64,000 nucleotides of DNA from Boesenbergia rotunda (taxonomy: Eukaryota; Streptophyta; Magnoliopsida; Zingiberales; Zingiberaceae), in the NCBI GenBank assembly GCA_024364735.1, contig JAGFNQ010001138.1, positions 254,077 through 318,076 on the forward strand, in the 5' to 3' direction. The position numbers and the translations under genes are program-made. Below the pieces are notes generated by a model. It was not told where the DNA came from. It did no database searches and saw only the letters and a program-made list of their open reading frames with translations. Positions 45,279 through 57,300 of the stretch are shown here, piece by piece (position 1 is the stretch's first letter; each line of letters begins with the position of its first letter).

Positions 45279-47375
45279 CTAATCAAAAAGGGAGAATCCC
45301 ATGTCCTCGTCGCTCTCCTCTTTCTCTTCCTTCTTTTCCTCGGCAGGAGGTGCCTCAGGAGCTGCTGCTCCGCCACCAGAGCCTGCTGCTGCAGCGCCTG
45401 ATGGAGCACCACCGCCGATGAATGCACCACCACCTCCGCCGCCACCGATGATTACCTGCACCATATAACACGAATACACATGAAATGGCAATGGTGCAAA
45501 GAATTCAATCTGGACAGCAACAAAAAAAATCGATAACATGGTAGCTAATGGTTTTGAGGCTATAAATGTAGAGAAACTCTGAGGCTATAAATTATCGATA
45601 ATATGATAGATCGCTCAATGGTGAATTGGAGTGAGGTAGAGTTTAGTCTTGCAGACAAAATAGTGGATACAGTAGCCAAAAAAAAAATTAATGCATAGGG
45701 TATCAAGGAACCACACAAGTACATGGATCAGAACTGAAAGAAATATAAATAGTGAACAAACAGTGCCATACAAACCACTTGGTTTGCTATTTCACTGACA
45801 TATCTTCATAGTCATCATCATCCCGAAGCTTTTGTTTGTGGTATCTTTTTGGGATCAACTACAAGCTCTATGGAGCCTGTATCATTAAGGCTATCCAAAT
45901 CAACTTGATCATAATTCCAATAAAGAAACTAATCTTTTTTTTCTTGCTCTAATGATCTCTTTTGACCAAGTCCGAAACTTATTTTCTCAGATTTTATCAC
46001 CTATATGAGATTTAACTAATTTCCCCTTTACATTAATTTTTTTTATTTTATCTTTTCTATTTTTTTATTCATCATAGAATTTGTATGTCTATAATAAACT
46101 TTAATATATATGAAACATCAATCAGGTATTATGCTCTACAATTATAAAAAATTTAAGAGTAAATTTAAATGGATCGGTCAATAAGCAGGCAAAAGTATTC
46201 ATCCAAAGGAAAAGAAAGGCACCATGCAGAGTAAATCTCTTAGAAAGGTGATATGCTATGTAGCTAGGGATGGCAAACTGGCAATTCATGTTCTCAAGTT
46301 GATACAAAATTAAAAAAAGTTATTTTTTTAAAAAAAATTAGGACTGAGATTAATTAAACTATGTCTAAACAATTAAAATACTTAATTGTAAAAAAATTAT
46401 TATAGGTTTTTTTTAAAAGCCAGCCAATTTTGTAAACAGGTCAATTCAAATCATTCAGTTTTTTTTAATAAAAAAATAATGTTTTCTTACTCACTCTATC
46501 AAAATTATGCTACAGTCTCATTTTTCCCAACTCAATCAATAGAGTATGATACATTGATTTATGGTTTATCAATAGGGTCCTTTCAATTCCATATCTGTAA
46601 CTTTAAGGCTTATCAAATGAATTCTAAGTTAGATCATTAGATTTATGGCAGAACAAGGTATCAATCCGATCAGATTAGTAACTAATATAAAAGTAACATG
46701 GAAAAATTCTTTAAAAAGAAGAAATAGAATTTAGTGGGACAGAGAAACATCATTAAGCAACATTCTTCTTCCATGTCTATCCATGCTCTAACAAATAGGG
46801 ACATTCGTCTATCAGATCGGACTATTCACCCCAAGGAATACAAATGAACAAGGCAGAGTCAATATCTCAGCAAGTTGATATGCTAAGTAGCTGTTGCCTC
46901 TCTTAAAAATGCCGTTTTTAGTTACATTTATTCAAAAAATATAATTTCCCTGAATCAATTATTGAAGTCAAATTGCTCAAATATCTAACTTTAACGTGGA
47001 TCAGAAGAATTATAAATTAGATGATTAGATTTATTGAAGAAAAAAATCCAACACCAATCAGAATACTACGAAAGGCACAAAAACGAACACTGAACGGAAC
47101 CACATAGTTTTATAGGGTGTGCCAGATATAATCAATTCAACAGCAACATCAATGTACAGGTCGATCAGATCTCTCACCTGGAAGACGGCCGAAGACGGGG
47201 AGACCAATGAGAAGGACGACTGGACGCCGCCGGAGGAGTCAACACCGAGCACTGCACGGACAAGCTGCCGTTGGAGATCAAAGGTGGAAGCAGCCGATGC
47301 CTCTAGATCGCCGGAGAGCTGCTTCGCGGTCCATTCGCTGCCGGAGCTGCGGCACACGAAGGTGAAGACGCCCAT
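45279..47375 (-). CDS. RPP3: 60S acidic ribosomal protein P3
   Basis: Two exons, 47178-47375 and 45279-45455, joined in phase 0 across a 1722 bp intron (CAG/GTGAGA ... GTGCAG/GTAATC), give 124 residues. P3 is the plant-specific member of the P-stalk proteins, which with P0, P1 and P2 recruit translation factors to the 60S subunit. The N-terminus MGVFTFVCRSSGSEWTAKQ is typical of P3. An Ala/Gly-rich hinge (GGGAFIGGGAPSGAAA) and a charged tail EEKKEEKEESDEDMGFSLFD with the family's conserved end follow. Upstream are a TATA box, an interstitial-telomere motif and TGGGCC-type sites, the usual promoter set of ribosomal protein genes. No defects seen. Confidence 0.95.
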
Positions 47376-47413
47376 TTCTCACTTCTACGACCTCGCGCCG
47401 ACGTCAATTCGGT

Positions 47414-47550
47414 AACCCTAATCCAGCCTCTTCTTCTTTTATAGTTACGTGGAAATAAACTCTGTAGACATACAAGCACATCGTAATTTTTGTTAATAAC
47501 GATAATACCCTCGCGTGTCACCCTCGTGACATGATGGGCCCTAAAGCCCA
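47414..47550 (-). promoter_or_regulatory. RPP3 core promoter: telo-box, TATA box, site II motifs
   Basis: AACCCTAA at 47414-47421, TATAAAAG on the minus strand at 47436-47443 (61 bases before the ATG), TGGGCC at 47535-47540 and its complement-type AGCCCA at 47545-47550. Site II (TGGGCY) plus telo-box is the known combination driving ribosomal protein genes in growing plant cells. Confidence 0.7.
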
Positions 47551-48034
47551 ATATTGTACAAGTGATACGTAATCCAATAAATAAACTTTATTTAATCATT
47601 TTTAAGAAAACAATAATTATTATAACCATCCGTTAGAAGATAAAATTTAAGGGAATTTTTATATATAGTGAATGTATTAATTGAATTGTTATTTCAAACC
47701 CTAGTTTCCTTTTTAGTGGTTTAGAAAATTCTAAAGTATAACTCATATATACCCCTAGGCTTACTTTTCTAATTTCAAATATATACTATTTTCTAAGTTT
47801 TCTCCATAAAATATATAATATAATAATAATAATAATAATAATTAAAAGATCGAATTCAATTATGAATTATTTAATCAAAATTTTAAAATTAAATCTATTT
47901 CAACGAGGACCTAATCAAAACTATGCCTCTATTTTTCATATAATTTTGTACTTTTTATATATTAATAGAGAGGGAGGAGATAAGAGATGAAGTTGTAAAT
48001 TGTATAACTTTAAGGACATAAATATATTTCTCTT
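47551..48034. other. Shared upstream region of RPP3 and the SAUR gene
   Basis: The AT-rich spacer of the divergent pair contains a (AAT)n run near 47819-47841. No gene. Confidence 0.6.
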
Positions 48035-48043
48035 TATATAAAT
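48035..48043 (+). promoter_or_regulatory. TATA box of the SAUR gene
   Basis: TATATAAAT lies 99 bases upstream of the SAUR start codon, followed by a CT-rich leader. Confidence 0.65.
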
Positions 48044-48141
48044 TGATCCCCAGCTCGACTTCTTTCTCCGCCATCTTTGTCCACCGGTTCGATATAATTC
48101 CCTAGAGATTGACAGAGACGACAGCGGCAGCGCCAGCGGCG

Positions 48142-48651
48142 ATGAAGAAGGTGGAAGGGTTCCACAAGATCAGGCAACTGAAGCACGTGATACGCAGGTG
48201 GCGATCGCTCACCCTTGGATGCGGATCCGTCGCCGTCGCCGGCGCCGACTCCCTGCCCCCGCCGGGGTCTTTTTACGTCTATGTTGGGCCAGATCTACAG
48301 CGCTTCGCGATCCCTGTCCGGGTCCTCAGCTTCCCTGCCTTATCCGGTTTCCTCCGCCAAAAGGACGAGCAGTACGCCTTCCCTGTCCGCGACGCCGGCG
48401 CCATAGTCCTCCCCTGCGACCCGGCCTTCTTCGGGTTCGTCCTTGACGCAATCGTTCACGACGAGGCACGCTACGGTCATCTAACCCTAGAAGCCTTCCT
48501 TGCCCTCTTCGCCGTTCTCGGCCCCTCCGCCGCCGCCAACGGCTCTCCGTGCCGCTCCTACGCCACCGGCAACACCTTCTCCCGTCTCCTCACCAGAACC
48601 ACCAATGCTTGTTCAATGTCAGCGACAATCTCTCCTCCCCATAACATATGA
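48142..48651 (+). CDS. SAUR-like auxin-responsive protein
   Basis: Intronless ORF of 169 codons starting MKKVEGFHKIRQLKHVIRRW (ATG 48142, the first ATG of the frame; the frame is open further upstream without an ATG). The SAUR domain is at about residues 46-105: FYVYVGPDLQRFAIPVRVLS, then LRQKDEQYAFPVRDAGAIVL and CDPAFFGFVLDAI. Known of the family: small early-auxin proteins, some of which inhibit PP2C.D phosphatases and promote cell expansion. GC-rich third positions fit a monocot single-exon gene. The long C-terminal extension after residue 115 (Ala/Pro/Thr-rich) is not part of the domain. The paralogue number is not assignable. Confidence 0.88.
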   Translation: MKKVEGFHKIRQLKHVIRRWRSLTLGCGSVAVAGADSLPPPGSFYVYVGPDLQRFAIPVRVLSFPALSGFLRQKDEQYAFPVRDAGAIVLPCDPAFFGFVLDAIVHDEARYGHLTLEAFLALFAVLGPSAAANGSPCRSYATGNTFSRLLTRTTNACSMSATISPPHNI

Positions 48652-49751
48652 TTCGAGGAAGAATTCGTCCATGGATCTTGCAGTTCTCCAAAGTGTTTTG
48701 ATGTTTCTTTTTGATTCCCTTTTCCCCTTTTTTTTGGGAAAGGATTCAAGCCTGAATAATCCGACTCCTTTCGCTTTTAGTACGATGGAGGAGTTCTGAA
48801 TTCATTTGTTTTTCCTATGTTTTTTATTTTTATTTTTTGAATTTTAACTAAAAGTTTTGATCTTGATGACTTATTCCTGACGAGCATTAACCTTTGAGTT
48901 TGATCTGATTGATGATTTCCATTTTTCATTTAGAAAGAAAGAAATTGTCTTGAATATTTCAAGGATTTAAAGATTATTCGATATAATAATTTTTACAATA
49001 TGCAGTACGTTCTGCAATAGAAATAAAAAATAGGGCTTGTTTATAATTTCAAAATATCCAAATGGTGGATACTGCAGTTATAAGAATAAAAAATAGGGCT
49101 TTTTGGGATATAGCTAAAGACACTCTTAGATAATTATCATCTTCTTTGAAAACTCATATGAATTGAATTTCATGATTTAAAAGTAATTTGAATTGAATTT
49201 CATGATTTAAAATAATTTAAGTGAAGAAATTAAATTTTATGGGAATTAAAATCAACAAAATAAAAATTAATTCATTTGGTGTGGAATTAATTTCAACAAA
49301 TGAAAATACTAAAATAACCTCATAAAATTCCTAACCTATCATAAAAATAATCAAATTCATTTAGTTTTAGACTCATTCCATTCCTTTGTTTACCAAAGCA
49401 TTTCAAACATAAGAATTAAATTTAATTCTAGATGTAATTTAATTTTTGATGAAATTAATTCAATTTTATTACTTAAAAATTTTTCAAACAGAGTGTATAT
49501 GTATTGGGCAGAAGGTATTTTGAAAATTAGATTTGAAATTCTAAAATGTATTGCCCCGAATTAGGTAAATTCTGGAAACTTAATGAACCCTTTCGATAAC
49601 TTGCCAAAATTACATTTGTAAACAAAAACAAACAAAACACTTTTACATGATCCTATTTCTTAATATGACTTATTTGCCCCTACCAAGAATCATGTTATTA
49701 CCAAAACAATCCTCTAATTATCATTTAACAGACGGCGATCCATGTCTGCTC
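48652..49751. other. Intergenic between SAUR and CYP73A (convergent)
   Basis: T-rich immediately after the SAUR stop, then AT-rich DNA with a 31 bp near-duplicate (TGAATTGAATTTCATGATTTAAAA) at about 49156-49210. No gene seen. Confidence 0.6.
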
Positions 49752-51492
49752 TCACGCCGCAAGAACGGGGCAGAAGACTATGGTGGCGTGCTTCGCGATC
49801 TGCAAGCTGAACTGCCCTCCCTTCTCCGTCACGTCGATCTTCTCCGTCCCCGGAGGCGGCGCCATCTCGAACTCCTTCACCAGCTTCCCCACGACGAGCC
49901 CCAGCAGCGGCATCGCCAGGATGATCCCGGGGCAGCTCCGCCGGCCCACCCCGAAGGGAAGGAACCGGAAGTCCACCTTCCCGCCGCCTACCACCGCCTC
50001 CACCTCCCCCTCCTCCTCCAGGAACCTCTCCGGCCTGAACTCCTCCGGCCGCACCCACCACTCCGGGTTGTTCCCCAGCCACCACGCGTTCACGATGACC
50101 TTCGTCCGCTTGGGGATTTCGTATCCACCGAGCTTCGCCGCGTCGAGGTTCATGTGGGGGACCAGCAGCGGGATCGGCGAGTGCAGCCGGAGCGTCTCCT
50201 TCACCACCGCCTGCAGGTACGGCAGCCGAGGCAGGCTTGTCTCCGTCACCGGCTCCTCGCCCAGAACTCGCTGAAGCTCCTCTCGGAGCCGCTTCTGACA
50301 ACTCGGGTGGTTCACCAGCTCCGCCAGTGCCCACTCCATTCCCCACAACGTCGTCTCTATGGCTGCACTCCACATCCGTCAATCGATCAATCAATTGTAA
50401 GTGTATGATCGATTTATGCACAATCCATAGTTCAATTGATTACCTGCAACGTTAATGTTCTCAACGATGTAGATGACGTTATCGGAGCTGATCTCTCCGT
50501 TCATCTCTGCTTCGAGGATGTAGTCCATGGCGCACCTCAGCCGGTCGCTGCTTCCGTCTCTGGCGGACATCACCTTCCTGTTCCGAAATGAAAAATTAGG
50601 GCGAAATCAAGTCTTTTCGTGGTAGCGGTATCGATTCCAACGATTTGGTCAAGTACCTTCTTTTCTCGACGTAGTTATCGTTGAAGAAGGCGAGCCGGCG
50701 GCTCTGCAGGTCCCTGCATTTCTCCAAGTAGCCTTTCAAGAAGGGCCTCAGGATGGGGATGAAGTCGCCGTAGTTGTAATCGAAGCTCTGCGCGAGGCGG
50801 CTCCGCTCCGAGTTGAACCGCGTAGCCTGCTGGAACAGAGGGTCCTCCGCCGACTCGAACCGCGCGTCAAACATCATCCTGTACATGATGTTGTAGAGCA
50901 TGAGCTGGAGGCGGCGACGCACCACGACGCCCTCCGCCGGCGCCGCCCGCAGGTTCTCCACCACCGCGTTCATCTCCTCCTCCCACATCCCCCGATACTG
51001 CACCACCACCTTATTAGTGAAGAAGGGCATGGTCATGATCCGGCGCATCTTGCGCCAGTGGTCGCCGTACTCCGTGAACACCATGTCCTTGCCGCTGTCG
51101 GTGAAGATGTCCCACACCAGGTTGCGCGGCCGCGAGCCGAACTCCACGCCCTGCGTGTGGAGCACCTCGGCGGCGAGCTTGGGGTCGGAGACCACCGCCA
51201 GGTTCCGCACGCCCAGCCGCAACAGGAACACATCTCCGTACTTCTTAGCCATCCCCACCAGATTCCGGTGGTTGAGGTCATTCCCCACCTGGAGCCAGTT
51301 GCCGAAGATGGGCAAAGCGACGGGGCCAGGCGGAGTTTTACCACCGCCGCCGCCATAAGTCACGAAAAAGAACGGGAGGGCGAAGAGGAAGGGAATGCAC
51401 GCCACCACTGGTAACTGTCCGAACTTGACGAGGTAGGCGGAGGCCACGGCGAGGAGAGCGAGGGCGGCGAACCTGGCCGAGGTAATCGCCAT
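49752..51492 (-). CDS. CYP73A: Cinnamate 4-hydroxylase (cytochrome P450 CYP73A), divergent N-terminus
   Basis: Three exons (50657-51492, 50444-50577, 49752-50362), phases 2 and 1, 526 residues. C4H is an ER-membrane monooxygenase hydroxylating trans-cinnamate to p-coumarate with NADPH and a reductase, the second step of the phenylpropanoid pathway. Family blocks: LPIFGNWLQVGNDLNHRNL, HTQGVEFGSRPRN, MVFTEYGDHWRKMRRIMTMP, I-helix AAIETT (about 323-328), ExxR ETLR (379-382), PERF (434-437), heme loop FGVGRRSCPG with Cys at about 467, and the CYP73-typical EKIDVTEKGGQFSL. The N-terminus is longer than in common C4H, with two hydrophobic stretches and a GGGGG linker before TPPGP, resembling the divergent class II CYP73A. 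Its precise class needs a tree. No defects. Confidence 0.94.
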
Positions 51493-51529
51493 TGGGATGT
51501 TCGATGAAATGCCTCAATGGGCTGGGCTA

Positions 51530-51537
51530 TATTTATA
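51530..51537 (-). promoter_or_regulatory. TATA box of CYP73A
   Basis: The minus strand reads CCTATAAATATAGCC, only about 38 bases before the ATG, which implies a 5' leader of roughly 5-10 nt if the usual spacing holds. Further upstream (about 51758-51772) the minus strand has CCAACCCACC, similar to AC elements of phenylpropanoid promoters. Confidence 0.6.
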
Positions 51538-51972
51538 GGGCGAGTTTAGAGCAACAGTAACGCTTGGTGCAGAAAGTGTGTGTATCATTATTAATTAACT
51601 ATTTAGATAATTAATATATTAATATTTTGATTAATGGGTTAATGGTTTTGAAAGGGTAAATCCATGGGCAGGAAACAAGGTAGAGAGAAGAGAAATGGCA
51701 GAAAGTCAAAGAAATACAATTTTTAAGTCTAAATTGAGTTGGTAAGCAATCATGAGATATGGGTGGGTTGGAGAGGATGCGACTTTGTCAATTATTACAG
51801 TGGAACAATTCAAATAATAAAAATATTTAGAACATGTTTAGTAGAAATAATTGACCATTATATTTAAGAATTAATATAATTAAATAGGTCAAAATCGGAA
51901 ATAGTATTTGCTCTTTGTTTTGGTGGCTTCAGTGAAATAATTTTTTTTTTACTTGCTTTCTTTAGAATATTA

Positions 51973-53522
51973 TTACATTCTATCCATACTCTCTCCTTTG
52001 TGTCTCGATGAGCTATGAGATTCTCGGTCACTATTATCTTGCAAGTTGGATCCACCTTCTTCCCCGCCAATGTCATTTTCTTTCGCAGAACTGGCTAACG
52101 GTTGGCTTCCAGTTGGGGTTTCCTTGGAGTCTTCGGCTGGGTGTGCCAAGTATTCGAGTGCAGTCACCACGTCGCTAATCAAAGGTCGATTGGTCGCGTC
52201 CTCTTGTAGGCACATCGCCGCGATCGCGAGAGCTTGGTACAAGCCCTTCAAGGGGTATCTCCCTTCCAACAATGGATCGACCATCTCCACGAATCTCTTT
52301 TTATCCTTAAACCGTGGTTCTGCCTGCTCCCGACACATGGAATTCGATCAAAGCAATGCCGACAATCATTGAAAGAACTAATTTACAAAAACCGAAAAAA
52401 GGACATACCCAGTGGATGAGATTCTGCTCGTTTGAAGGTTTCGACAAATCGATAGCTCTCCTCCCCGTTATGATCTCCAAAAACACTACCCCGAAGCTAT
52501 ACACATCAGACATCTTGGTCAGTTGACCTGTGAGTGCATACTCAGGAGCACAATAGCCATAAGTGCCCATCACCCTCGTCGAGACATGACTCTTATCCCC
52601 GATGGGGCCGACCTTTGCAAGGCCAAAATCAGATAGCTTCGGGTTGTACTTCTCATCGAGAAGAATATTAGACGCTTTGAAATCTCTGTATATCACTGGA
52701 GGATTCGCCGTGTCGTGCAAATACTCCAATCCTTTTGCTGCTCCTTCGGCTATTTTCATTCTTCTAAGCCACTCTAACGGTTTCATGTTTCCGGAAGATC
52801 TGTAAGACTCAATTCAATCAAAATAGGTTAAATCGATACAAAAACATCATCTATATTCGTGATTTACCGAGTAGATGATCCTCTAAAGAGCCCAATGCCA
52901 TATATTCATAGACTAAGATTCTTTGATCTCCTTCCGCACAATAGCCAATAAGGTTGACGAGGTTCGGATGATGAAGTAAACTCAACATGAGCACTTCCAC
53001 AAGGAATTCTCTATTCCCTTGCAAACCGTTCCTTTCAAGTTGCTTAACCGCTATATCCTGCAAGAGAGTCATAAAATGTGAAGAAAAATGCGACTAATAA
53101 AATAAAGATCATTTGTAACTCTTTCTCGGGTTTCAGTACTTGGTTTGTGTCCTCAAGACGACCTTTGTAAACTCTTCCAAAGCCACCTTCGCCGAGGAAG
53201 CATTCCGCTTTAAAGTTGTGAGTCGCAGCCAAGAGTTGATCAAATGTAAAAATAACCGTGGAATTGGAATTGTTCCCGAACCGCAAGATTTCCTCTGCAA
53301 TCGATCTATGGTTTCCGGTCTCTGCACATTTTTCGTGCCATTCATAATTTTGAGGTTCAAGATCTCATGAACCACAACATGGACACACGAATAGATTCGC
53401 ACCTGAGGCAAGTGAAAGGTTATTGACAAGCGAGGTCAATGGGTTGTGATATACTCCCGCACGGTCTATCGAAGTCTCTTCTCGCCGCGATCGGATGATT
53501 TGAAGCAACAAAGGAAGCCCAT
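51973..53522 (-). pseudogene. PBS1-like receptor-like cytoplasmic kinase with two frameshifts
   Basis: Exons 53403-53522, 53140-53294, 52868-53057, 52409-52799 and 51973-52323 follow the RLCK-VII pattern. Exon 1 starts MGFLCCFKSSDRGEK, with Gly2 and Cys5/6 as myristoylation and palmitoylation candidates, but runs into TAG about 18 codons on; the next frame continues TSIDRAGVYHNPLTS. The kinase domain has LGEGGFGRVYKG, IAVKQL, YRDFKASN, DFGLAK, STRVMGTYGYCAPEY and a complete end with TNRPLISDVV. At the start of exon 4 a second one-base deficit puts a TGA before MKPLEW. Other phases and GT-AG sites are intact. Normal members are plasma-membrane-attached immune or growth signalling kinases. Recent pseudogene or sequence errors are both possible. 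Confidence 0.85.
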
Positions 53523-54317
53523 GAAACCTTTCTTCTAAAACTTGGCTTCCAAAAGAAGTTATAGCAATAAAAAAAGATTATATATCTAATGTACTTATGC
53601 AGATCGACTATTTAGTCGATCCACATAGGTGAAACATCCTCGGAAAGAACAAAAAGAGATCGATCCCGCTCCGACAATGAAAGTGTTGGATTCTTTTCTT
53701 CCAACCGAATGTGGAAGAACAAATAAACAATGGACACAGTTGATCCTACTAAACTCAATTACTTTTCCAACAATAAACAATGTAAAAGCTAAATTTAAGA
53801 CTACCTCCGAGAGTTGTTTTTTCTTGTTGTTTATTTTTAATAACTACAAAGCTAAATGCAAGGGATACCATCAATTTATGTATTAAATTTCTTAAAAGAA
53901 AACCATCATTCTTCGAGTATGATTCAATTTGTGGCTTTTTAACAATATCTAAATTGTAAGGGCTATGGAAAAATTGAAGTAATTTGTTTGGGGTTAAATA
54001 AAATGTACATTTTTTTACTTAAACCCTAATATTTGATATATTTTTACCAATGCGACAAAAGGCCCTTGGGATTTGCTATTCCTTGCCTATTTATTTTCGT
54101 TTGTAGAAAGGAAGCAAGAATCGCTCTTCTTCTGCCACTTCCCCTTCTCGTCGCTGGGAGAACGGTGCGAGCCACAGGCGAGAGGTGCTTCCCCATTCCC
54201 CGATTCCTTCATCCTCGCGCCCATCCGTCCCTCTCGATCCTTTGATTGTCGCCAATCCGCCGTTTTCTCCCCTCGATCGGCCGATCCCGAGCTTTCCCTC
54301 CATTTGATCACTTCGAC
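53523..54317. other. Divergent region between the kinase and UBP1-type gene
   Basis: AT-rich to about 54050, then GC-rich. The last 200 bases before 54318 are the likely UBP1 leader and promoter, with CT-rich stretches. No further gene. Confidence 0.55.
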
Positions 54318-57300
54318 ATGAATCCGAGGTTGAAGCTGCAGCAGCAGCAGGCCCTGATGCAGCAGGTCATGCTCCAGCAGCAGCAGCAGCAGCTTTACCA
54401 TTCCGGGGTCTTGGCCGCCGCCATGTCGCAGGTGTGGTTGCGATCCTTTTTGTCAGTTTATTATCTTTCTTTGTAGATAGTGATATATCCAAGCACGAAG
54501 TATCTTCGATTGTTGTCAAGTATGCATTCATGTATTGAGCCGGTTTTAATTCGCCCCGTCGATTGTTGTCACTTGGTCTCGAGATTTTACACGTATTTAT
54601 AGGAATCATTTGGCCACCCATGCCCTCGACAAACATTCAAAGTCGAATGTGTTAGATGGAAATTGAGGATTTTGATTACTATTTAGTTTCCAAAGAACAA
54701 CATGGAGGAATCACATGTAACATTTTTAAAGCCCGAAAATTTTCCCCTGTTCATGAATCACTGGTTCCAGTGGATTTGAATTGCATTACTCAATTTTGGT
54801 CTGGACATGCGTATGATAAAAATTGAACATCCTCGGGGCATCAAGGGTAAAATGTGTGGATTTTCTCATTGAGCAAATTTCGTTAGGTAATGATCCGCAG
54901 GAACATATTCCTATTTTCATATTGGTTGTTTCCAATCCTTATAATCATTTCTATTTCTGCATAATTTGTATATGCTGCTGCTCCACCCTTCTACTTTTGT
55001 CTCACGCTGAGGTCATTCCAAGTTCCCTGAATGCTGCCCTGCTTAACAAGTGCCATTTTTCTTTTTGAGATTTACTTGTTAGCGATATCATGACTCTTGA
55101 TGTCACACCGCAACTATACAACAAAATAAAATGTGACATACGTACTCAATTAATTAGCTTATATGTAAGATAACATATAATTAGTATCGTTTCAATTTTT
55201 AGAAGGCGCCATCTAGTCAAGATGGTTAAGGGCCTTGAAAGTTGCCGAGGTCTTGAGTACGAGACTTGCCTTCTTCAAAACAGAGGCTCGCCTTCTTATA
55301 TATTATCTTAAAAACGTATCATAACAAATTTTAAAGTAATTTTATAATTAACTTATTTTCAGACTATTTATGTCAAAAAGATATTTACAGGCTAGAGTGA
55401 TAAACTTACCTTTTAAATGCAGTGTCACTTGGTGCTTGCATTACATTATTTTAAAAGAGGTTATTAACCGCATCGAGTATATTCACTCTTCCATCATAAT
55501 ATCTGCCCCTTAGTAATCTTGTTGTCATCAATCTCAGTACACGCTTCATTCGCTCAAGTTCTCTGTTACAAAGTTTCTGTTGTGTGGCATTCTTTTTACT
55601 GGGCTATGGAATGACGAACATGATGCCAATTTGCTTGGATTTCAGTCATTATTTGCTGCGAGACAGTAATTCTAGCTCTCTTACTTCTTTTTTATTTTTT
55701 ATGTCTAGTTGGCTGGAAGCTCTTATGATTCTTTTATCATCCCTTGACATTTTATCCATTTTGATATTTAACCATTATTCCTCAGACCATGCTCCAGGAT
55801 TTTCTTTCTTCCTTGTTCCATAATGATTCCACACATTTTCCCAGTCCTTTGATTGAGTGAAATTATTGAATTTGTTTCCTTTCCTAGATTTCAAAGATGG
55901 CATTTTTACAAAATTATATGTCTCCAAATGTAAGTGTTTGGATCTACTACTCACTTATATAACATTTTGATTATGCGATTGTGAATCCAATGTTGATGTT
56001 TCCATTTTTCATTGTTACTTTCTCTATTTGTAGTTTGGCTATAATCTAAGGTGAAAGCTATGACTGGATTTGACTGTTCCCTCAAACACTCTCCTAAAGA
56101 AGTTCTTTTGTATGGAGTTGCATTTTCAGTATTCTACTATGTTTCACTCTAATATCATATGATTTTATCTCTAACATTTCTCCTGTTAATTATACTCCAA
56201 AACAAGTGGTGGATGTGATTCCCACTTACACGTCTTCCAGGCAGGGGTTGAAATTTTCATCCTTGCCTTTACTTGGAGAGAGATGTTGATCAATATCCCT
56301 TTTTTGTTTTACCGATAATCGGCTAAGTTGATTTCTATTCTTGGATTTTACTGATCAGAGCATGAAGTAGAAATTCCTTTGCATATTTAAAATTTTTAGT
56401 CCCTTGTTAAGTTTCATTGCATAAGAGGATTCAAATTGGAATTCCATGTCCGATTGTTGTTAGTGTTTTTCTGATTTTTTTTCCCCCCAGTTGTTAGGAT
56501 AACTATAGTTTCTCTAGTTGTTTTTTTTTCTTTACATTCACATTTTGCAGATGGAACCTGTTCCAAGTGGCAATCTTCCGCCTGGTTTTGATCCATCCAC
56601 ATGCCGTAGTGTGTGAGTGCCTTTTTGTGGTTTGTTTTTCTTTGTTCGCCTTTCTTTTTTATTTCCTTTGCCCCATTTTCTTTCAAAGTTCCAGCCCACT
56701 TGTTTCAAAATTGCATATGAAGGTCATTTTGATAGCATCTTCCCAATGGGTAGATTTTGGTGAATGTCCTAAAAGATTGTACATTTAGTCTGTCCTAACT
56801 TCAGACTTCTTCAGGACGCGTTTTCTGTTAATAAGACATTATTGAAAATCTGGATTTCCTTTTATCCTAAAGCTTTTGTATGTAATTTTAAATATTTCAA
56901 CTTGATCGTTGATTCTTTTTTTGTTCCTTTGTTTTATTAGATATGTGGGCAATATCCATCCAAATGTGACAGAGAGCCTGCTTGCAGAAGTTTTTCAAAG
57001 CGTTGGTTCACTTGAAGGATGCAAACTAATCAGAAAAGAAAAGGTTTTTTCCTGGATCACATCTATTGCATCTTTTATCCTTAAGACGATGGGCCATTTT
57101 CTGTGCTCTTATTAGTATCACTGACTCCTTGACTTATTGAAGATGTGGAACCACAATCTTGTTTGTTTGGCATCACTTTGTTTTTAGATGGAAATTCCAG
57201 ATTACTTTAGTAGATTCTGGTCTGTGTTAAACATGAACAAGATGATTATTAAGCTATAGCTTGTCCTAGGTTGTTTTTTTAGTTTATTCTATAATCAAAC

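Noticed and set aside
49647..50408. 253-codon plus-strand frame, Arg/His/Leu-rich
   Set aside because: It is a GC-rich shadow of CYP73A exon 3, which encodes the heme loop on the minus strand.
49714..50421. 235-codon minus-strand frame
   Set aside because: Out-of-frame shadow of CYP73A exon 3, Gly/Ala/Arg-rich without motifs.
54087..54401. Minus-strand frame opposite the UBP1 leader
   Set aside because: Its Leu/Gln repeats come from the complement of the CAG run in UBP1 exon 1.
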